From contig NZ_JTDN01000001.1 in the NCBI RefSeq assembly GCF_000802385.1, positions 875,501 to 939,500 on the forward strand: a stretch of 64,000 nt of DNA, in the 5' to 3' direction. The DNA comes from Croceibacterium mercuriale (lineage in GTDB: Bacteria > Pseudomonadota > Alphaproteobacteria > Sphingomonadales > Sphingomonadaceae). The notes under the pieces were generated by a model. It made no database searches, had not been told where the DNA came from, and was given only the letters and a program-made list of their open reading frames with translations. This document shows positions 34,918 through 46,060 of this stretch, in pieces. Made by a program: the position numbers and the translations under genes. Positions within the stretch are counted from its first letter, which is position 1, and each line of letters starts with the position of its first letter.

Positions 34918-35675
34918 GCGTCCCCGTTCGTCCAGTCGAGCAGCGCGCGCCAGAGCTGCGCGCGCAATTGCCAGCGCGCCAGCAGCGCATCGGGCGCAAA
35001 GCTGGCGAGCACGGGCTTGTCCATGCCAACAGCAGACAGAGCATGAATGCCGGGAGCCGCTTGCGCCGGATCGTGCCCCAGCAGCGGCAGGATGTCTGCC
35101 GCGCCCAGTACCAGCAGCTTCTGCGGCTGCGCCAGCGCGACATGGTGCTGCAGCACGGCGTCCATGCCGCCCTCCCGCAGGGCGGCCCAGTCGGGCAGCG
35201 CCTGGTGGGATGGCAGAGCGCTGGCGATGTAGAGCTGGTCTTCCCCCACGCCCAGGGCGCGGGCGATGCCGCCGACCAGCCGGCCGTGCGACGCCGACAG
35301 CAGCTCGGCCTCGTCCTCGCTCTCCGGCATGGCCAGCAGCACCATCAGGGCCGCACCGGACACCCCGCGCGGGGGCAGCCGTCTGCCGGCGAAGGGCAGG
35401 CTCGGTTCGTTCAGCCACCACTCGGCAAAGCCGGGCAGGTCGGTCGGCCAGCTGGCAGGATCGCCGCCCAGCCGTGGCGCAGGTGGTTCCTCCGGCACGG
35501 GTACAGGTGGCAGGGCCGTGCGCGCCTGCGCCGCCTTGTCTTCCGGCGGGGCCAGCCAGTCCTGCGGGACATCGTGAAACGTCTGCGTCACGCCGGCCGC
35601 CCGCCACCAGTCCAGTACGGCAGCAATCCGTTCCGTCGGGCTCAGCGGAGCTTTGGCTGGGGCAACATCATCCAT
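34914..35675 (-). CDS. uracil-DNA-glycosylase-fold protein lacking catalytic motifs
   Basis: A 253-aa protein aligned by eye with family 4/5-type uracil-DNA glycosylases. The helical core (ALREGGMDAVLQHHVALAQP, KLLVLGAADILPLLG) and the C-terminal helix match. However, the first active-site motif, normally GEAPG followed by an acidic residue, reads AMPESEDE, and the HP motif before the last helix reads FAPDAL with no His. It is therefore probably not an active glycosylase. It starts at ATG 35675 and is the first gene of the operon with slt and moaB (ATGA overlap downstream). It may have a DNA-binding or structural role, or be drifting. Confidence 0.7.
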   Translation of the reverse strand: MDDVAPAKAPLSPTERIAAVLDWWRAAGVTQTFHDVPQDWLAPPEDKAAQARTALPPVPVPEEPPAPRLGGDPASWPTDLPGFAEWWLNEPSLPFAGRRLPPRGVSGAALMVLLAMPESEDEAELLSASHGRLVGGIARALGVGEDQLYIASALPSHQALPDWAALREGGMDAVLQHHVALAQPQKLLVLGAADILPLLGHDPAQAAPGIHALSAVGMDKPVLASFAPDALLARWQLRAQLWRALLDWTNGDA

Positions 35676-35722
35676 TCAGGCCCTCTCTTGACCTTGCCGG
35701 GGGGAGCGATCAAGTCCGCGTG

Positions 35723-37393
<1,671 letters not shown>

Positions 37394-37396
37394 GAG

Positions 37397-37439
37397 GCAG
37401 GCGGAGGCGCCGGACGATCAGTCCGGCTGCTCCTCCTGC
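37397..37439. terminator. terminator-like hairpin between convergent ETF-QO and AI-2E transporter genes
   Basis: A perfect 7-bp stem GCCGGAC/GTCCGGC (37409-37415 and 37421-37427, 5-nt loop) is extended outward by GGAG/CTCC and GCAGG/CCTGC with small internal loops. It overlaps the 3' end of the transporter gene. No U tract follows, so termination efficiency is uncertain. Confidence 0.4.
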
Positions 37440-38512
37440 CCGGCGACGGTGATGTCCTTGCCCAGCAGGTCGCGGACATAGATGCGCTGCACGAACAGGA
37501 ACAGCACGATTGTCAGCGGCGCCGCCAGCAGCACGCCCAGACCGCCGAACAGCACGCCGGCGCCGAACACGGCGAATAGCAGCACCGCGGGTGGCACGTT
37601 CACCGCCTGCTTCTGGATCATCGGCTGCAGGAAATTGCCCTGCAATTGTTGGATCACCAGGAACAGTCCGACTGTCCACAATGCCGCCATCGGCGAAACG
37701 GTGAAGGCGAGCAGCACGGCGGGAATGCCGGCCAGTACCGGGCCGACCAGCGGGATCACGTCCAGCAGGCCGGCGATCAGGCCCAGTCCGCCTGACGCCG
37801 GGACCCCCAGCAGGGCAAGCCCGGCCCAGGTCAGCGTGCCGACCAGGATGGACGACACCGCCTGTCCCAGCATCCAGCCGCGCAGCCCGTTGCCGCAATC
37901 GTCCAGGAACTCGCGGGCCGGCTCCTCGGCCCGGCGCGGCATCAGCAGCACCAGTCCGCGACGATGCAGGCCGGGGTCGGCGGCGATGAAAATAGCCGCC
38001 ACGAACACCAGCACGAAGTCCGTCAGCCCGCTGCCCACCGCCAGCGCATAACTGCCCAGGCGACTGGCGATGGAGGAAACATCCTGCGATCCCTGTTCCA
38101 GCAGACCTGTCAGCGTGCCGCCATAGCCCATCCGCTGCAGCAAGCCCTCGATCTGCTCCAGCGCGGGCGGGATGGAGTCGCGGATCGTGTTCACTTCCTG
38201 CGCAAATTGCGCACCGAACAGCACGAACGCGCCGATGAACACCGCCAGCAGGACGAGGACCGCGATCGCCAGCCTCAGGCCGCGGGACTTCAGACCGGTC
38301 AGCCGCCCGACGCCCTCTGCCATGGCATCGAAGATACAGGCGAGCACGACGGCGGCGAAGACCAGCAGCAGGAACTGCGACAGGCTCACCAGCAGCCACG
38401 CGACCCCGATCACGGCCATGATCGCCACCGCCACGGTGACGATGCGGCCAACGGTCCAGGGCCCGCCACCCTGCCGCGCCTGCGGCACGGCAGGCGTCTC
38501 CTCGATGCTCAT
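37418..38512 (-). CDS. AI-2E family transporter (PerM-like)
   Basis: Polytopic inner-membrane protein of the AI-2 exporter/PerM family; the substrate of most members is unknown. The 364-aa protein starts at ATG 38512 (MSIEETPAVPQ). It has paired N-terminal helices, the conserved LLQRMGYGG-type cytoplasmic/periplasmic region and the C-terminal family block LIAGLLDVIPLVGPVLAGIP, QQLQGNFLQPMIQ and PPAVLLFAVFGAGVLFGGLG. It lies 31 bp downstream of the DUF1328 gene and converges on ETF-QO. Confidence 0.9.
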   Translation of the reverse strand: MSIEETPAVPQARQGGGPWTVGRIVTVAVAIMAVIGVAWLLVSLSQFLLLVFAAVVLACIFDAMAEGVGRLTGLKSRGLRLAIAVLVLLAVFIGAFVLFGAQFAQEVNTIRDSIPPALEQIEGLLQRMGYGGTLTGLLEQGSQDVSSIASRLGSYALAVGSGLTDFVLVFVAAIFIAADPGLHRRGLVLLMPRRAEEPAREFLDDCGNGLRGWMLGQAVSSILVGTLTWAGLALLGVPASGGLGLIAGLLDVIPLVGPVLAGIPAVLLAFTVSPMAALWTVGLFLVIQQLQGNFLQPMIQKQAVNVPPAVLLFAVFGAGVLFGGLGVLLAAPLTIVLFLFVQRIYVRDLLGKDITVAGQEEQPD

Positions 38513-38543
38513 CCTTGCAGTCCCCCCGTTTGCCCGCTGCGTG

Positions 38544-38717
38544 TCAGGTAACCTTCTTGTAGATCGTGAAGCCGAGCACGAACAGCACCGCAGCAATGAT
38601 CACGGCAATCCAGAAGAAGATCTGCGCCACGTCCCATGCCGCGCCCGCCAGTCCGCCAAACCCGAGAATGCCGAGCACGGCGGCGATAACGGCGAAGATG
38701 ACGGCAAGTCTGATCAT
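38544..38717 (-). CDS. DUF1328-family small membrane protein
   Basis: A 57-aa protein, MIRLAVIFAVIAAVLGILGF to the KKVT end, with two membrane helices separated by a short GLAGAAWDVAQ turn. Both length and sequence match the YtjA/DUF1328 family of unknown function. ATG 38717 is chosen; the frame extends upstream without similarity. It precedes the AI-2E transporter on the same strand and is divergent from ispE. Confidence 0.88.
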   Translation of the reverse strand: MIRLAVIFAVIAAVLGILGFGGLAGAAWDVAQIFFWIAVIIAAVLFVLGFTIYKKVT

Positions 38718-38836
38718 GCGGGTATATCCTGTTGTCGATTTTGGCCGATAACGATGCTGCATTGCACAATGTTCCGTCCTGCTTTGTCGATCATCTGGCA
38801 ATCGTGGCACCGGCCGCTAAGGCACGGGGAATGAGC

Positions 38837-39643
38837 ATGACCGTGACCGCCTATGCCAAGATCAACCTGGCCCTGCATGTGCGACACAGGCGGGCGGACG
38901 GATATCACGAGCTGGAGACGCTGTTCGCCTTCGTCGATGCAGGCGACCGGCTGACGGTGCGCGCGGCGGCGCAGGATAGCCTGCATGTGACGGGCGAGTT
39001 CGCCCCGGCGCTGGACGATTCGTTCGGCAACATCGTGATGCAGGCACTGGGCGCGCTGCCCCGTGCCGGCGGCCTGGCAGTGCTGCTGGAGAAGAACCTG
39101 CCGGTGGCGGCGGGGCTGGGCGGGGGATCGGCCGATGCCGGCGCGCTGTTCCGGGCGGTGCGGGACATGTCCGGCCTGCCGGATAGCTGGCCGGTCCGCG
39201 CCGGCCGGCTGGGCGCGGATGTGCCCGCCTGTGTCGACAGCATCACCTGCATCGGCCGCGGTACCGGCACCGAGCTGCACCCGATCGACAGCGATCTTGG
39301 CGGTACCCCGGTGTTGCTGGTCAACCCCCGGCTACCATTGCCCACCGGGCCGGTCTTCGCCGGGTGGGACGGGCAGGATCGCGGCCCGCTGCCCGACGGC
39401 GTGGCATCCGCCATCGCACTGGCCGGGCGCAACGATCTGGAGGCGCCGGCCATTGCGCTGTGCCCCGCGATCGCCGACGTGCTTGCTGCGCTGCAGGGGA
39501 CCGATCCCTGGCTGGCGCGAATGAGCGGGTCGGGCGCGACCTGTTTCGCGCTTTACCGCACGCCTGCCGAGCGGGACGCGGCCGCCGCGCACATCGCGGC
39601 GCAGCAGCCCGGCTGGTGGCACCTGGCAGGTGCGCTGCGATGA
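38837..39643 (+). CDS. ispE: 4-diphosphocytidyl-2-C-methyl-D-erythritol kinase
   Basis: GHMP kinase of the non-mevalonate (MEP) isoprenoid pathway. The 268-aa protein begins MTVTAYAKINLALHVRHRR, with the essential AKINL substrate motif, then the GHMP ATP loop LPVAAGLGGGSADAGAL, LGADVPACV and the C-terminal MSGSGATCFAL. ATG 38837 lies 6 nt after GGGGA; ATG 38831 in the same frame is too close to it. The stop overlaps the next start as ATGA, so it is coupled to the amidohydrolase gene. At about 268 aa it is slightly shorter than the usual 280-290. Confidence 0.95.
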   Translation: MTVTAYAKINLALHVRHRRADGYHELETLFAFVDAGDRLTVRAAAQDSLHVTGEFAPALDDSFGNIVMQALGALPRAGGLAVLLEKNLPVAAGLGGGSADAGALFRAVRDMSGLPDSWPVRAGRLGADVPACVDSITCIGRGTGTELHPIDSDLGGTPVLLVNPRLPLPTGPVFAGWDGQDRGPLPDGVASAIALAGRNDLEAPAIALCPAIADVLAALQGTDPWLARMSGSGATCFALYRTPAERDAAAAHIAAQQPGWWHLAGALR

Positions 39644-40368
39644 ACGTCTGGCGCACCATCGGCCACCCGCAGCCCGGCGGCATCGTCGCCATCTGCGACC
39701 ATGCCAGCAATCAGGTGCCGCCCGGCTACGACCTGGGCGTGCCGCAAGCGGTGCTGGACGATCACATGGGCTGGGACATCGGCGCGGCCGGCGTGACGGA
39801 GCATCTGGCGGCCGATCATGCCATCCCCGGCTTTCTCGCCTGTGTCAGCCGGCTGGTGATCGACCTGCATCGGGAAGAGGACTCGGCCGGACTGATCCCC
39901 GAAGTGAGCGACGGTTTCGCGATCCGCGGCAACAAGTCGGGCAGCGGCAATCCGGATCGCGCAAAGCGCATCGCCACGCTGCACCGCCCCTACCATGCGG
40001 CCCTGGCGGAGTGGCTGGACGCGGCCCGGCCGGCGCTGATCCTGGCGATCCATTCCTTCACCCCGCGCCTCGCCAGTGCAGGGGCGGAGCGGCCGTGGCA
40101 TGTGGGACTGCTCTACAATCAGGATGCCCGGGCGGCGCGCCATGCGATCGAACTGTTCGGCGCCGAGGACGGAATGATGGTGGGCGACAACGAGCCTTAC
40201 TCCGGCCTGCTGCTCAATGCGACGCAGAACCGCCATGCGGAGGCTCATGGCCGGCCATACTGCGCGATAGAACTGCGCAACGACCTGATCCGCGACACCG
40301 CCGGCCGGCGGGACTGGGCCGCCCGCATCGCCCATGTCGCAGGGGAAGTCGCCCGACGGCTGGGCTGA
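39640..40368 (+). CDS. N-formylglutamate amidohydrolase family protein
   Basis: Probable metal-dependent amidohydrolase of the N-formylglutamate deformylase family (PF05013 type), linked in some organisms to histidine degradation. The 242-aa protein has AICDHASNQVPPGYDLGV, the metal-site segment DHMGWDIGA, RLVIDLHREED, HRPYHAAL, ILAIHSFTP and CAIELRNDLI, which are family landmarks. Overlap with ispE (ATGA) implies co-translation. No hut genes are near, so the physiological substrate is open. Confidence 0.88.
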   Translation: MNVWRTIGHPQPGGIVAICDHASNQVPPGYDLGVPQAVLDDHMGWDIGAAGVTEHLAADHAIPGFLACVSRLVIDLHREEDSAGLIPEVSDGFAIRGNKSGSGNPDRAKRIATLHRPYHAALAEWLDAARPALILAIHSFTPRLASAGAERPWHVGLLYNQDARAARHAIELFGAEDGMMVGDNEPYSGLLLNATQNRHAEAHGRPYCAIELRNDLIRDTAGRRDWAARIAHVAGEVARRLG

Positions 40369-40381
40369 GGGGCACCAGACC

Positions 40382-40425
40382 TTCGCCGGTCCCAAGATTT
40401 TGCCCGGTTCAAGGCGGCCGGCGAA
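40382..40425. other. long-range inverted repeat upstream of ilvD
   Basis: TTCGCCGG (40382-40389) pairs with CCGGCGAA (40418-40425) across 28 bp, about 50 bp before the ilvD start. It could form a leader-mRNA stem or be an operator. No leader peptide rich in branched-chain residues was found. Confidence 0.25.
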
Positions 40426-40475
40426 TAGTGTAGCGCCCAAAGCGATCCCGCTACCCTCGCACACCGGAATTGCCC

Positions 40476-42335
40476 ATGCCTGCCTATCGTTCGCGCACCA
40501 CCACTCACGGCCGCAACATGGCGGGCGCCCGCGGCCTGTGGCGGGCAACCGGCATGACGGACGAGGATTTCGGCAAGCCGATCATCGCCGTGGTCAACAG
40601 CTTCACACAGTTCGTGCCCGGCCATGTCCACCTGAAGGACCTGGGCCAGCTGGTCGCGCGGGAGATCGAGGCGGCGGGTGGCGTGGCCAAGGAATTCAAC
40701 ACCATCGCGGTGGATGACGGCATCGCCATGGGGCATGATGGCATGCTCTACAGCCTGCCCAGCCGCGAGATCATCGCCGACAGCGTGGAATACATGGTCA
40801 ACGCCCATTGCGCCGACGCGATGGTGTGCATTTCCAACTGCGACAAGATCACCCCCGGCATGCTGATGGCGGCCCTGCGCATCAACATTCCGGTCGTGTT
40901 CGTCAGCGGCGGCCCGATGGAAGCCGGCAAGGTGGTGCTGGACGGCAAGCTGGTCGCGCTGGATCTGGTCGACGCGATGGTCGCCGCCGCCGATGACAGC
41001 CTGAGCGATGACGAGGTGCTGGCGATCGAGCGCGCCGCGTGCCCGACCTGCGGATCGTGCAGCGGCATGTTCACCGCCAATTCGATGAACTGCCTGACGG
41101 AGGCACTGGGTCTCTCGCTGCCGGGCAACGGCTCCACCCTGGCGACCCATGCAGACCGCAAGCAGCTGTTCGAGCGCGCTGGTCGCCTGATCGTGACACT
41201 GGCGCGGCGCTATTATGAGGAGGAGGACGAGAGCGTCCTGCCCCGCACTATCGCCAGCTTCCCCGCGTTCGAGAACGCGATCAGCCTGGACATTGCCATG
41301 GGCGGGTCCACCAACACCGTGCTCCATTTGCTGGCCGCCGCGCACGAGGCCGGCGTGGATTTCACCATGCGCGACATCGACCGGCTCAGCCGCCAGGTGC
41401 CGTGCCTCAGCAAGGTGGCCCCGGCCAAGAACGACGTGCACATGGAAGATGTCCATCGCGCAGGCGGCATCATGGCCATCCTGGGCGAGCTGGAGAAGGC
41501 CGGCCTCCTCAACACCGCGCTGCCGACGGTGCACAGCCCGACCATGGCTGACGCGCTGGACGACTGGGATATCGGCCGCACCCGCAACAACCGGGTGCAT
41601 GAATTCTATGCCGCGGCACCTGGCGGCGTGCCTACGCAGGTGGCCTTCAGCCAGAGCCGCCGGTGGGAAAGCCTGGACCTGGATCGCAGCGAGGGCGTGA
41701 TCCGCGATGCCGAGCATGCCTTCAGCCAGGATGGCGGGCTGGCCGTGCTGTATGGCAACATGGCGCTGGATGGCTGCATCGTGAAGACCGCCGGCGTGGA
41801 TGACAGCATCCTGACCTTCACCGGCCCGGCGCGGGTGTTCGAATCCCAGGACGCGGCCGTCACTGCGATCCTGACAGAGCAGATCGTCGCGGGTGACGTG
41901 CTGGTGATCCGCTATGAAGGCCCGCGGGGCGGGCCGGGGATGCAGGAAATGCTCTATCCCACCAGCTACCTGAAGTCGAAGGGGCTGGGTGCCGCCTGCG
42001 CGCTGATCACCGACGGGCGCTTCTCCGGCGGGACCAGCGGGCTGAGCATCGGCCATGTCAGCCCCGAAGCTGCCGAGGGTGGTACCATCGCACTGGTGGA
42101 GGAAGGCGACACGGTCGCGATCGACATTCCGAACCGGACGATCAACCTGCTGGTGACCGACGAGGAGCTGGCCCATCGTCGCGCCGCGATGGAGGCGAAG
42201 GGTGACGCTGCTTGGGCACCCGCGCAGGTGCGTCCGCGCAAGGTCTCGCTCGCGCTGCAGGCCTACGCCGCGATGACCACCAGCGCCGCGCGCGGTGCGG
42301 TGCGCGACCTGTCGCAACTGAAGCGGGGTCGCTGA
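40476..42335 (+). CDS. ilvD: dihydroxy-acid dehydratase
   Basis: Iron-sulfur dehydratase that makes the 2-oxo acids for valine, isoleucine and leucine (and pantothenate). The 619-aa protein starts at ATG 40476 ([20 protein letters not shown]) and has cluster ligands in [10 protein letters not shown] and [19 protein letters not shown]. Other family blocks are [30 protein letters not shown] and [13 protein letters not shown]. An in-frame TTG 40470 is less likely. Its stop overlaps the presumed start of the NAD(P)HX repair gene. Confidence 0.97.
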   Translation: MPAYRSRTTTHGRNMAGARGLWRATGMTDEDFGKPIIAVVNSFTQFVPGHVHLKDLGQLVAREIEAAGGVAKEFNTIAVDDGIAMGHDGMLYSLPSREIIADSVEYMVNAHCADAMVCISNCDKITPGMLMAALRINIPVVFVSGGPMEAGKVVLDGKLVALDLVDAMVAAADDSLSDDEVLAIERAACPTCGSCSGMFTANSMNCLTEALGLSLPGNGSTLATHADRKQLFERAGRLIVTLARRYYEEEDESVLPRTIASFPAFENAISLDIAMGGSTNTVLHLLAAAHEAGVDFTMRDIDRLSRQVPCLSKVAPAKNDVHMEDVHRAGGIMAILGELEKAGLLNTALPTVHSPTMADALDDWDIGRTRNNRVHEFYAAAPGGVPTQVAFSQSRRWESLDLDRSEGVIRDAEHAFSQDGGLAVLYGNMALDGCIVKTAGVDDSILTFTGPARVFESQDAAVTAILTEQIVAGDVLVIRYEGPRGGPGMQEMLYPTSYLKSKGLGAACALITDGRFSGGTSGLSIGHVSPEAAEGGTIALVEEGDTVAIDIPNRTINLLVTDEELAHRRAAMEAKGDAAWAPAQVRPRKVSLALQAYAAMTTSAARGAVRDLSQLKRGR

Positions 42336-43720
42336 TCCTGTTCGACCAGGTCCTGACCGCCGCGCAGATGCGCGCGGCGGAAGACGTGCTGATCGCCGCC
42401 GGCACTTCGGTGTCTGCGCTGATGGAGCATGCCGGCAGGGGCGCTGCCGAGTGGGTGTGGCGCGTCGCCGCCGGGCGCACGGTAACGGTGTTGTGCGGGC
42501 CGGGCAACAATGGCGGGGATGGCTATGTCATCGCGCGTGTGCTGGCGGAACGTGGCCTGCCGGTGCAGGTGGTCGCGCCGCTGCCACCCGCGACCGAAGC
42601 TGCGCAGCAGGCGTGCCGCCGCTGGGGCGGGGTGCCGGTGGCCGATGCGGCCGGCGCCGTGCTGGTGGACTGCCTGTTCGGTACCGGCTTGACGCGGGCC
42701 CTCTCGCCGGAGCTTTCACAGATGCTGCAGCGCCTGGCAGCTGCGCATCCGTTCCGCATCGCCATCGATCTCCCGAGCGGGATCGACAGTGATACGGGGC
42801 AGGCGCTGGGTGACGGAATGCCCGATTACCAGCTGACGGTGGCGCTTGGCGGATGGAAGCGGGCGCACTGGCTGATGCCGGCAGGCGCGTCGATGGGCGA
42901 ACGGCGGCTGGTGGAAATCGGCATCGACGCCGTGAGCGGGGCGGGGCGGTTGGCCCGCCGACCGGAGCTGACCGCGCCTCGGCCCGATGCTCACAAATAC
43001 AGCCGCGGTTTGCTGGCAGTGGTTGGTGGCGCGATGCCGGGCGCCAGCCTGCTGGCTGCGCGCGCGGCCATGCGCGGCGGGGCCGGCTATGTACGGCTGC
43101 TCGCGGCGGAGCGGCCAGAGGGCGTGCCGGACGATCTGGTGGTGCTGACGGGGCCGGCGGCGGACGCGCTGGCAGACGAGCGGATCGCGGCGGTGCTCGC
43201 GGGGTCGGGCCTGGAGCGTGGGACGGATGCCGCCGAACGGCTGCGCACGGCGCTTGCCTCGGATCATCCGCTGGTGCTGGACGCCGATGCGCTGCACCTG
43301 CTGACCCCGGCGGCGTTGCAGGGCCGTGATGCGCCGCTGGCGCTAACGCCGCACGCCGGCGAAATGGCCGCCTTGTGCCGGGCGTTCGCCGTGGTGGCTG
43401 AAGGCAAGATCGCGCAGGCGCAGGGCCTGGCTGCGGCAGCGAATGCCGTGGTGATTGCCAAGGGCGCCGATACGATCATTGCCGGGCCGGCAGGCGAACT
43501 GGTGTTCACGAAGCCTGCGACCAGCTGGCTGTCGGTCGCTGGAACCGGCGACGTGCTGGCAGGTCTGGTCGCCAGCCGCCTAGCGAACGGTTCGGCACCG
43601 CTCGCAGCGGCAGAGGAGGGCCTCTGGCTCCATGCCACGGCGGCGCGTCTGGCCGGGTCGGCCTTGCTGCCGGATACTTTGATCGCGGCTCTGCCCGCAG
43701 CGTGGGAGCAGGCCGCATGA
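42332..43720 (+). CDS. nnr: bifunctional NAD(P)HX epimerase / ADP-dependent NAD(P)HX dehydratase
   Basis: Repairs hydrated NADH and NADPH. The N-terminal YjeF epimerase domain shows [20 protein letters not shown] and [14 protein letters not shown]. The C-terminal ribokinase-like dehydratase shows [26 protein letters not shown] and [15 protein letters not shown]. No ATG, GTG or TTG lies near the expected N-terminus. The natural start is a CTG, either 42332 overlapping the ilvD stop (CTGA) or 42338. ATG 42212 would intrude 124 bp into ilvD, and ATG 42368 would remove the first conserved residues (VLTAAQ). The 3' end overlaps the rRNA methyltransferase start (ATGA). Confidence 0.9.
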   Translation: MILFDQVLTAAQMRAAEDVLIAAGTSVSALMEHAGRGAAEWVWRVAAGRTVTVLCGPGNNGGDGYVIARVLAERGLPVQVVAPLPPATEAAQQACRRWGGVPVADAAGAVLVDCLFGTGLTRALSPELSQMLQRLAAAHPFRIAIDLPSGIDSDTGQALGDGMPDYQLTVALGGWKRAHWLMPAGASMGERRLVEIGIDAVSGAGRLARRPELTAPRPDAHKYSRGLLAVVGGAMPGASLLAARAAMRGGAGYVRLLAAERPEGVPDDLVVLTGPAADALADERIAAVLAGSGLERGTDAAERLRTALASDHPLVLDADALHLLTPAALQGRDAPLALTPHAGEMAALCRAFAVVAEGKIAQAQGLAAAANAVVIAKGADTIIAGPAGELVFTKPATSWLSVAGTGDVLAGLVASRLANGSAPLAAAEEGLWLHATAARLAGSALLPDTLIAALPAAWEQAA

Positions 43721-44892
43721 CCGAGACAATCCTCCGGGTGGCCGCAAAGGGCGATGGCGTCACCACCACCGGCCGTCACCTGCCGCTGACCGCGCCCGGC
43801 GACACCGTCCTGCCCGATGGTACCGTGCGGCCGGGGCCGCACCGCGCCATTCCGCCCTGCCGCCATTTCGGCCGGTGCGGCGGGTGTCAGCTGCAGCATC
43901 TGGACGAGACGGCACTGGCCGGCTTCGTGCACGACCGCGTCACCCTGCCGGCGGAGGCGCTGGCGCCGGAGGTGGTCTCGCCACCGCATCTCAGCCCGCC
44001 GCTCACCCGCCGCCGCGCCACGCTGCATGCCAGCGGCGGTTCGGTCGGCTTCCGGGAAGCGGCCTCCCACCGCATCATCGACATGCGGGAATGCCATGTG
44101 CTGGCGCCGGAGCTGTTCGCGGCCGTGGCACCGTTGCGCCGGATGCTGGGCAAGCGTGGCGGCAAGCACATGGCGGACATCACCCTGACGCTGACGGACC
44201 AGGGCCTGGACTGCACGATCAAGGGCTTGACCATCGAAGGGCTGGACCAGACAGAGACGCTGATCGCCTTTGCGGAGGAGCTTGGCCTTGCACGGCTGGT
44301 GCTGGATCAGGGCTATGGCTCGGAGACGTTCCGAGAGCCGCAGCCTGTCACCGTCACACTGGGCGGCACGCCGGTGCACTACCCGGCGGGCGGGTTCCTG
44401 CAGGCGACGCCCGATGGCGAAGCGGCGCTGGTGACTGCGGCACGCGCTTGGCTGGCGGGTGCAGGGCAGGTGGCCGACCTGTTCGCCGGCCTAGGCACCT
44501 TCGCGCTGGCGCTGGCGGCTGATGGCGCGCGGGTCACGGCGGTCGAGGCGGCGCGAGATGCGCATCTGGCCTGCCGCGCCGCCGCCAACCGCCATGGCCT
44601 GCTGGTCGAGGCGCTGCATCGTGACCTGTTCCGCAGCCCGTTGCGGCCCGAAGAACTCGCGCGGTTCGACGCCGTCCTGCTCGATCCGCCGCGCGCCGGC
44701 GCCAGAGAGCAGGTCATGCAACTGGCGGAAAGCGGCGTGGCGCGGATCGTCTATGTCAGCTGCAACCCGGCCAGCTGGGCCAAGGATGCCGCGCTGCTGG
44801 TGGCGAGCGGATACCGGCTGGCGGAGCTGCGCCCGGTGGGCCAGTTCCGCTGGTCGACGCATGTGGAACTGGCCAGCCTGTTCGTGCGGTAA
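43717..44892 (+). CDS. 23S rRNA (uracil-C5) methyltransferase, RlmD/RumA type
   Basis: SAM-dependent enzyme that makes 5-methyluridine in 23S rRNA. The 391-aa protein starts at ATG 43717 and carries a 4Fe-4S cluster signature CRHFGRCGGCQLQHL near residue 50, SAM motif I ADLFAGLGTFALALA, DAVLLDPPRAGA and the catalytic Cys in YVSCNPASWAKDA. The N-terminal TRAM domain is short. The start overlaps the NAD(P)HX repair gene stop by 4 bp. RlmC, RlmD and TrmA share these motifs, so the exact target uridine is not assigned. Confidence 0.92.
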   Translation: MTETILRVAAKGDGVTTTGRHLPLTAPGDTVLPDGTVRPGPHRAIPPCRHFGRCGGCQLQHLDETALAGFVHDRVTLPAEALAPEVVSPPHLSPPLTRRRATLHASGGSVGFREAASHRIIDMRECHVLAPELFAAVAPLRRMLGKRGGKHMADITLTLTDQGLDCTIKGLTIEGLDQTETLIAFAEELGLARLVLDQGYGSETFREPQPVTVTLGGTPVHYPAGGFLQATPDGEAALVTAARAWLAGAGQVADLFAGLGTFALALAADGARVTAVEAARDAHLACRAAANRHGLLVEALHRDLFRSPLRPEELARFDAVLLDPPRAGAREQVMQLAESGVARIVYVSCNPASWAKDAALLVASGYRLAELRPVGQFRWSTHVELASLFVR

Positions 44893-44913
44893 ACCGGCTG
44901 CGATACCGGGCGA

Positions 44914-46044
44914 TCAGTCCTCGGTGCCGTGGCCCAGCGCCATGTAGCTGTCGCTCTGCATCTCTTCCAAGCGACTGATCGTGCGCTCGAACTCGAAACT
45001 GCCGCCATCGGCCTTGGCCGGCTGGCGGTACAGCTCCGCCGGCGGCACGGCGGCGGCGGCGAACAGCTTGACGCGATGTTCGTACAGCGCATCGATCAGC
45101 GTGACGAAGCGCGCCGCCTCGTTGCGGGTCTCCGGCCCCAGCTGCGGAATGCCGGCGATGATCACGGTGTGGAACTCGCGCGCGACCGCGAGGTAGTCGG
45201 CCGCGCCACGCGGTTCCACGCACAGCCGCTTGAACGAGAACACACCTACGCCCTTCAGCGACTTGGGTACGTGCAGGGTGCGTCCGCCGTTCACCTCCAG
45301 CTCGCAGGAGGGAACATGCTCGGCATCTTCCGGCGGGTAGTCGGTCATGCGGAAGAAGGCCTGGCGCAGCCGCTCCGTCGTCGCATCGCCCAGGGGCCAC
45401 AGCCAGCGGTCCAGCCCGCCGACCCGGTCCAGCCGGTAATCGGTCGGGCCGTTCAGTGTCAGCACGTCCAGCTCCTGCTCGATCAGGGCGATGAACGGCA
45501 GGAAGTGCTCGCGATTGAGCCCGTCCTTGTACAGGTCGGCCGGCGCACGGTTGCTGGTGGTGACGATCGTCACCCCTTCATCCACGATCAGCGCGCGGAA
45601 CAGCCGGCTCATGATCATGGCGTCGGCCGAATTGTTTACTACCATCTCGTCGAAGGCGAGCACGCGCAGATCCTGCGCGATGGCGGCGGCGACGGGCGGA
45701 ATGGGGTCCCCCGTCTCTGACCGGCGCGCTTCGCGCAGGCGGCCGTGCACCTCCTGCATGAAGGCGTGGAAGTGGACACGGCGCTTTTCGGTAATGGCCA
45801 GAGTGGTGTGGAACAGGTCCATCAGCATGGACTTTCCGCGGCCGACGCCGCCCCACATGTACACGCCGCGTGCCCGGGCGCGCCGCCCGCCGAGCAGGCG
45901 ACGGAGCCAGCCGCTCTCGGTCTCCTCCCGCACCAGCTCGCACTGCAGCGCATCCAGCTTCCCGGCCGCGGCGGCCTGCTCCGCATCTTCGCGCAGCTCG
46001 CCCCGCTGAATCAGGGCGCGATATTCTTCGAGTACTCCGGCCAA
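44914..46044 (-). CDS. zapE: cell division protein ZapE (AFG1-like ATPase)
   Basis: AAA-type ATPase reported to interact with the FtsZ ring under stress. The 376-aa protein starts at ATG 46044 with Walker A GGVGRGKSMLMDLF, HFHAFMQEVHGRL, Walker B LRVLAFDEMVV, TTSNRAPADLYKDGLNRE and the C-terminal ISRLEEMQSDSYM, all typical. It lies 16 bp downstream of sdhB on the same strand and is probably co-transcribed. It converges on the rRNA methyltransferase gene. Confidence 0.93.
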   Translation of the reverse strand: MAGVLEEYRALIQRGELREDAEQAAAAGKLDALQCELVREETESGWLRRLLGGRRARARGVYMWGGVGRGKSMLMDLFHTTLAITEKRRVHFHAFMQEVHGRLREARRSETGDPIPPVAAAIAQDLRVLAFDEMVVNNSADAMIMSRLFRALIVDEGVTIVTTSNRAPADLYKDGLNREHFLPFIALIEQELDVLTLNGPTDYRLDRVGGLDRWLWPLGDATTERLRQAFFRMTDYPPEDAEHVPSCELEVNGGRTLHVPKSLKGVGVFSFKRLCVEPRGAADYLAVAREFHTVIIAGIPQLGPETRNEAARFVTLIDALYEHRVKLFAAAAVPPAELYRQPAKADGGSFEFERTISRLEEMQSDSYMALGHGTED

Positions 46045-46060
46045 GATCGTGCGCGCAGCC

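Noticed and set aside
34847-35722. Long N-terminal extension of the ETF-QO frame
   Set aside because: It runs antisense to slt and the UDG-like gene and has no flavoprotein similarity; ATG 35723 gives the family-typical start.
40369-40475. Attenuator or riboswitch in the ilvD leader
   Set aside because: Only one long-loop inverted repeat; no branched-chain leader peptide, T tract or known aptamer pattern.
40245-42317. 690-codon minus-strand frame opposite ilvD
   Set aside because: Shadow of ilvD and the amidohydrolase gene.
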